Assembly (NCBI GenBank): GCA_030248065.1
Contig: JASAMV010004335.1
Location: 47,946-111,945, forward strand
Direction of reading: 5' to 3'
Length of the DNA: 64,000 nucleotides
Source: Rhynchonema sp. JSB1_4
Taxonomy: Eukaryota; Nematoda; Chromadorea; Monhysterida; Xyalidae
In this document: positions 60,801-64,000 of the stretch, one piece after another
Layout: each line of letters starts with the position of its first letter
Numbering within the stretch: the first letter of the stretch is position 1
Made by a program: the position numbers and the translations under genes
Notes under the pieces: model-generated
Databases searched by the model: none
Told to the model about the DNA's origin: nothing
The model's input: the letters and a program-made list of their open reading frames with translations, nothing else

Positions 60801-63552
60801 TAACAACTTCAAATTTTAACCATTTGCAACAATCCCACCAACCTCCGCTGTAATATGCGTTTAGTTGGTTTTGTGTTTGGAAAACACCACCTTTGTTGAC
60901 CATTGCGCCTTCCGAGCATTGGCGGTGGTTCCACATGGTTCTGCATTCCTCTAACGTGGTTAAAATTTTGCGTGAGTAGGAACGTTTGAGGTGGTGATTG
61001 TCAAAGAAGTATGTGAATCGTTTTTCTTCAGTCTTAATTTTTGAGCACAAATATGCTTTAGATTTGTATTGCACTATGTTGCGTTTGTACAGGTGCATCT
61101 GCTGGTTGATTATTGTGACGTTTTCAGAATGATCGCCTTCCGGGCATGGTATCTGGTCAGGGAGTGTGTAGAGTACTCGTCCAACTCGTGTTTGGCAAAT
61201 ATGGGGCCACGGTCCTTGCTGTCTGGGGTCAGATGCTGCCACTGTGAAGTTAAAGAAACTAAAGAACAAAATAATCATAATGAGAAGAGCGAGGCTGCTG
61301 GTCAAAATTGCGGCACGAGGTCTGACGCATGTATGCTTTTGCTGTAATTCACCGGTGGTCTGCTCGATCTGACTACTGTGACTCGTATGGGGTGCACTTG
61401 GCAAGTCTGAATTTTGAGTGTCTTGCTTAAAGGATGCGAAAGGCAAGTCAACTAATTTTTCCCAAAAGATTATTCCAGAACGTCCGATAGAACTGGGCAG
61501 TTCATTATGTAACACGTGATGCATTGGTTGAACGAATGACAAACTGCGTGTGGTTCTCTCATCCCACACCTCATCGGTCGACGGCCATCCGGTTGCAGAT
61601 GCAGGTCGGGGCTGGTGTTGGTCTTGTGAAGCCTCATCAATGTTTGATGGTGCACTGAGCAACGAAGGAGGGGTTGGTATTTGTTCGAACATGTCCGAAT
61701 CAGAGTCAAATTCTGAAACTCCATTTGGCATATAGATCGGTTCCTGTGGTGGGTCGCCCCATTGGCCTTCCTCGTCCGCTGGAGGTTCAAGTGACACATA
61801 ATTAACACGCATGAAATTGTTAGTGTCTTGGGCTTGTGCTTCGTCCAAGGTTACTGCAGGGACTCTGCTGGATTGCTCTTTATGTTCATATTTTGTTTTG
61901 AGAGTGGTGCGTAGCGTACTCGGGATCCCGAGGACGGCATCAAATTGATGATCAGGCGTAGGCTGAGCAACCGCGGAGTTATCAGAATCGCTCATGTGCG
62001 CTGTAAAACTACGCTCGAGAAACGGTAATTTTTCTTCAAGAGTGCTTTTGGCGTGGCGCCAGTCAAGTGCGTGTTTCTTGTTCTGGTCATCATTGGTTCT
62101 ATTGTTGTTCATCTGATGTTTATTTTGAGAGTGGTGCGTGGTACATGGTATTCCATGGACCGTAAGAGTATTGGGTTCGCTCAGTGCATCTATCATGTTG
62201 ACATTCATCCCTGTATCAAGGACCACGCGGGGTCCATTGTTCAGAAATCGGGCGTTAACCTGCTCTAAGTCGGCCACTCGTTGACGCAGCTTGTCGCATT
62301 CCTGCTGTACTTGAGTATTCAGGGGTTCTGGCTGCTGTTTGACCGGCGTGACTGTTGAACCGCTAGGTTCGCAGAGGTTGACTGCGGTATTGTCGGCTAC
62401 GCATTCCCTAGCAAAGTGACCGGCCTTGCCACAACGCCAGCACACCTTCTGTCCTGTGAACGTTACCCGATCACGATATTGTCCATTGAATGGGGGCGGC
62501 GTGTTTGGTGCTGCCTGTGGGACGGTTGCCTGATAGCCCTGTGACGGTGCGGACCAATTCCAACGCTGGCCGTTACTTGTGGATGCGTAATTCTGTTGGG
62601 GGAAACCGTATCCAGTGTTTGGTGGCGGGTTACTGTAACATTGTTGTTGTTGCCAACCAGAGTTATTGTATCGGCCACGCCCCCAATTTCCTCTGACTGA
62701 ACCAAAACCGCGATTACGGTAGCTACCACGCCGACCACCGTTGTATCGGCCCCGATACTGACCATACCCGCCACCTGAATTTGAAACGTTCAGGCCTTGA
62801 TCCAGTTTATTGAGGATCTGATTGAACATTTCACGCATTCCTTCGGTCTGTTCAGTGGGCTGTGGCGGTTGCGGGCCCACATTTGATACACGCACCATAG
62901 CAGGTGTTACCTGTTGCTGGTTGAGTGCTGCTGCCTGTGCGGTGTTGAACTCGGCTGATGCCACTGCCAGTGATGCCTGATTGAGGCTGCGGACGTTGTT
63001 CATCAAGCTTTTCGATTCCAGGGCCATTGCTTTCATGCGTGCTGCTTCGAAATTTTCAGGCTGAAACCAACTAACCTTGTCACCAATTTCAGGACGCAGT
63101 TTGCTCATGAAATGGTCCAACTGTAGTCGTTTCAGTTCCTGAGGTCCAAACGACGGGTAACTCAACTTGACCAGTCGTTCGACTTCGGTTGCCAGTTTCG
63201 CCACTGAACCACTGCCCTGCATGAGTGCGTCGAGCTCGCATTGATAAATCTGCTCGCTGTTGGGGATTTTCAGCGCTTCAGTCAATTCACGAACCAAAGC
63301 CTCGTAATCACCCTGAATTGCTGGTGTCAGGCCTTCGTACGTGCTGAGGGCACGACTGCGGAGGAAGCAGGGCAAAACCATGGCCTTTTTAGCAGCGTCC
63401 CACCCGGCCGCGCGAGCGCATAGATCGAAGATTTTCCACCATTCCCTAAATGGACCTTCATTCAGTGCGCCATGAAACATGTCGAGATTACTACCTGCAT
63501 TCTTCATGAATGTTTTCGCAGGCTGAGGCATGGGGCACGGCTTCAGCAACAT
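57679..63552 (-). CDS. Gag-envelope-protease polyprotein, 1957 codons, fused to helicase exon
   Basis: A single open frame. Residues 1-340: Gag capsid-like region, then Gly/Arg/Tyr-rich. About 368-381: zinc knuckle CWRCGKAGHFAREC. About 446: isolated DTG. About 749-768: hydrophobic signal-anchor. About 770-1305: Cys-rich ectodomain with many N-glycosylation sites and a furin-like REKR near 1041. About 1306-1330: second membrane span followed by CCC. About 1484: retropepsin 1 (DTGSACSF). About 1664: retropepsin 2 (DSGAGCSVV, with a C-terminal LGTDVL-like strand). From about 1898 the residues are a helicase exon, with a GT donor after codon 1952. The ectodomain recalls a virus membrane glycoprotein acquired by a retroelement; its family is unsettled. 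Reverse transcriptase is absent. Confidence 0.75.
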   Translation of the reverse strand: MLLKPCPMPQPAKTFMKNAGSNLDMFHGALNEGPFREWWKIFDLCARAAGWDAAKKAMVLPCFLRSRALSTYEGLTPAIQGDYEALVRELTEALKIPNSEQIYQCELDALMQGSGSVAKLATEVERLVKLSYPSFGPQELKRLQLDHFMSKLRPEIGDKVSWFQPENFEAARMKAMALESKSLMNNVRSLNQASLAVASAEFNTAQAAALNQQQVTPAMVRVSNVGPQPPQPTEQTEGMREMFNQILNKLDQGLNVSNSGGGYGQYRGRYNGGRRGSYRNRGFGSVRGNWGRGRYNNSGWQQQQCYSNPPPNTGYGFPQQNYASTSNGQRWNWSAPSQGYQATVPQAAPNTPPPFNGQYRDRVTFTGQKVCWRCGKAGHFARECVADNTAVNLCEPSGSTVTPVKQQPEPLNTQVQQECDKLRQRVADLEQVNARFLNNGPRVVLDTGMNVNMIDALSEPNTLTVHGIPCTTHHSQNKHQMNNNRTNDDQNKKHALDWRHAKSTLEEKLPFLERSFTAHMSDSDNSAVAQPTPDHQFDAVLGIPSTLRTTLKTKYEHKEQSSRVPAVTLDEAQAQDTNNFMRVNYVSLEPPADEEGQWGDPPQEPIYMPNGVSEFDSDSDMFEQIPTPPSLLSAPSNIDEASQDQHQPRPASATGWPSTDEVWDERTTRSLSFVQPMHHVLHNELPSSIGRSGIIFWEKLVDLPFASFKQDTQNSDLPSAPHTSHSSQIEQTTGELQQKHTCVRPRAAILTSSLALLIMIILFFSFFNFTVAASDPRQQGPWPHICQTRVGRVLYTLPDQIPCPEGDHSENVTIINQQMHLYKRNIVQYKSKAYLCSKIKTEEKRFTYFFDNHHLKRSYSRKILTTLEECRTMWNHRQCSEGAMVNKGGVFQTQNQLNAYYSGGWWDCCKWLKFEVVNCFLSPAYVYTQHGQTHPTSTAVDMSGCEYKKGQCTMTDGDALVWPVNKTEECEFVYWTTMNGTLRGDQWLSDDLTLALTFTQAKEFRNCDDQIVIMSDQSVVVKLASNTVNYRFKAHAQLREKRDTTHDEGLVSSSQLAAQLQAININTHQLINTQFSLGMRSTCMALRQVTAGVYAALLADPTRAARFMLNNDLIYARLGGSILETFPCFAIDEGYTLLAQNQSCTDSIPIKFAAHGKNMTGYLDPTTNMITHQALPRDCGLVEQSPVAINGVKYLYTRNTGTLRLLQPNDYSAMPSLLGNISFLIHHHLQQPVIFHQLVMYNFSEFDHHVDINELWRAVKLQQNIWTSLGYKPESLQDDHHSASALNNVASTIMEHGQFSFLAGLGFSWKQFWIFIVCVAFSLFFLLKCCCPTWVINYLEFCNIAYWMDKVKEKWDKKKDDERTHNNTPVINIVNMQPMPNLNRNTQTVTITDVTDDVNDNVAGDLATTHHSNNLTNKRLAIKGRTARPMSYTVGDIPVWPSVALINHNPPDNVLDAENYPLAVTRYLPIIQLKFEGDWTSVMIDTGSACSFICLSMAQHLQFDQTPLQTQAFTVDGNPLNIIGRCHTAFTVHDVYYQATFGVIQSTGVARVILGNDLLYHLPALTLNLRQGWAQFGVQQYALPYNPIWNHEFDQNVDALPHSHPDSDAPSMDSDSDESTVANITSTDPALFNELPFNLSPNEPPYIPRIAIDMNDKWAIPVLLDSGAGCSVVAENVTNILGITKLDPPTLKAIKGVDGNPLHILGSTTIKVTIGNETLYIQFHVVRSLGPNLCLFGTDVLSKLPAMKLCLNEGYVEFGDARIALFRNPKYLGTAKPTKLPIIHTTQLAPRAEKMIPTHFKQPISDTPCVYVVGTQQNFEKYSILVIPGIYNPEDQILNLRVVNSAIEPVLLNEGTNLGLAYDCIPVADSLCVVHPAYTTDVYLDAAINTYKGMQLQIQMARKGADPDKPLPPDVLRVQCMYEAQRAEIVKQLRAADVPFDPFMNLTVNKMQVTFQE

Positions 63553-63802
63553 TTATGCTGAATGGGGAATAGCATGAAACATCATCCATCCGGGCTTGCA
63601 ACTGCAAGACTGCTTCTTGCATTTCTTGGTAACGCGCGGGGAGTGTGTTGAGGTTGGCCTGTTGGTGACGTCGTTGCGCGCGAGCAGCACGTGGATCTAG
63701 GCCTTGGTCGACTGCCTCAGGCTCACTGTCGTAAGGGTCATTGTTGTGACCGTCGCCTGCGGCTTGCGGGGAACCCTCTGGAGTACGCGGGATGTTCGGC
63801 AT
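63491..63802 (-). CDS. Retroelement ORF1, Gag N-terminal part
   Basis: A 103-codon frame opens 30 nt after the LTR. It is acidic, then Arg/Gln-rich with a heptad-like stretch (residues about 42-70) that could form a coiled coil. The next frame (start at 63552) overlaps its last 62 nt in the +1 register and has a stop directly before its ATG. The two parts of Gag would therefore be linked by +1 frameshifting, reinitiation, or an old indel. The copy of the GATGTTTCA motif at 63575-63583 falls just before the overlap. Confidence 0.55.
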   Translation of the reverse strand: MPNIPRTPEGSPQAAGDGHNNDPYDSEPEAVDQGLDPRAARAQRRHQQANLNTLPARYQEMQEAVLQLQARMDDVSCYSPFSINVAEAVPHASACENIHEECR

Positions 63803-63811
63803 TTTGCCAAA

Positions 63812-63829
63812 AGGAGCTCGGTGCTACCA
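63812..63829 (-). other. Primer-binding site of the LTR element
   Basis: On the minus strand, TGGTAGCACCGAGCTCC begins two bases after the LTR end. An 18-nt stretch starting TGG just inside a 5' LTR is expected to pair with a tRNA 3' end. I cannot name the tRNA. Confidence 0.55.
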
Positions 63830-63831
63830 AA

Positions 63832-64000
63832 TGTGACACCTCTAAAATAAGCCGGTTCGGGTACCAGCGGTGATAATATTGAGGTCGGTCGGTGTCCGGA
63901 TCGTCAGCGTACGACGGCTAAAATTAATAAACTTTTCCTGTTCCTTTTTCTTTTTGTTTTTTGGTTTTTGAGTGGTGCGTCGTACACAGAAACTGTGTAC
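63832..64000 (-). repeat. 5' LTR (truncated by window end)
   Basis: On the minus strand the LTR ends in GGTGTCACA, followed two bases on by a primer-binding-type TGGTAGCACCGAGC. The first ORF of the element starts 30 bases downstream. This fixes it as the 5' LTR. Confidence 0.8.

Larger units (their letters stand above)
54785..64000 (-). mobile_element. LTR retroelement with gag-env-protease, no RT seen
   Basis: Two same-orientation LTR copies (from 54785 and from 63832) enclose gag, envelope-like and protease coding sequence on the minus strand. They differ by one substitution and one single-base indel over about 170 aligned bases, so they are young or belong to one insertion. The right copy runs off the window, so neither its full length nor its target-site duplication can be read. 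The order gag - env - protease is unusual, as retroviral env normally follows pol. No YxDD reverse transcriptase, RNase H or integrase is visible. Host-like helicase exons with introns occupy the space before the second LTR. A complete element elsewhere in the genome would be needed to classify it as Ty3/gypsy, BEL/Pao or other. Confidence 0.8.

Noticed and set aside
1..64000. CRISPR arrays, bacterial operons, riboswitches
   Set aside because: The window is clearly eukaryotic, with spliced genes throughout; the direct repeats seen belong to transposons.

Overview
The window is nuclear DNA of a metazoan, most likely a nematode. It holds multi-exon genes with GT-AG introns. One of them, a degenerin/ENaC channel, is of the nematode UNC-105-like kind. 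It also carries interstitial arrays of TTAGGC, the nematode telomere repeat. A 9-mer (GATGTTTCA) resembling the nematode piRNA promoter core is strongly over-represented. I cannot name the species.

Layout. (1) 987-35989, + strand: one large gene, a TMEM131 homolog. I traced 40 coding exons whose splice phases all agree; they give about 2,194 codons, with the extreme N-terminus missing to the left. It encodes an ER-membrane protein with a PapD-like, collagen-binding luminal part, one membrane span and a long disordered, Trp-motif cytosolic tail. (2) 37631-49813, - strand: a DEG/ENaC sodium channel, 16 coding exons, 730 residues, tail to tail with TMEM131. A complete 82-residue secreted-peptide precursor (43130-43378) is nested in its eighth intron. 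(3) 49814-54784: about 5 kb without a convincing gene. (4) 54785-64000, - strand: an LTR retroelement. A 5' LTR (cut by the window end) is followed by a primer-binding-type sequence, a short first ORF, then one open frame of 1,957 codons. That frame encodes Gag with a zinc knuckle, an envelope-like glycoprotein and two retropepsin domains. No reverse transcriptase or integrase follows. Instead the frame runs directly into an exon of a UPF1-like SF1 helicase gene, whose last exons (RGG and Gln/Pro-rich tail) sit before the second LTR copy.

The introns are loaded with non-autonomous DNA transposons. Several have visible 8-bp target-site duplications (hAT type), others 3-bp TAA (PIF/Harbinger type) or TA (Tc1/mariner type). 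There are also several long palindromes bounded by TTAA that would fold into hairpins of 100-500 bp in the pre-mRNA.

The most unusual points are the Gag-Env-protease frame joined to helicase exons between LTRs, the dispersed GATGTTTCA motif, the TTAA-bounded hairpins, and a good PABP-binding (PAM2) motif in the TMEM131 tail. Exon models rest on reading frames, splice phases and recognition of family motifs; no search was run.
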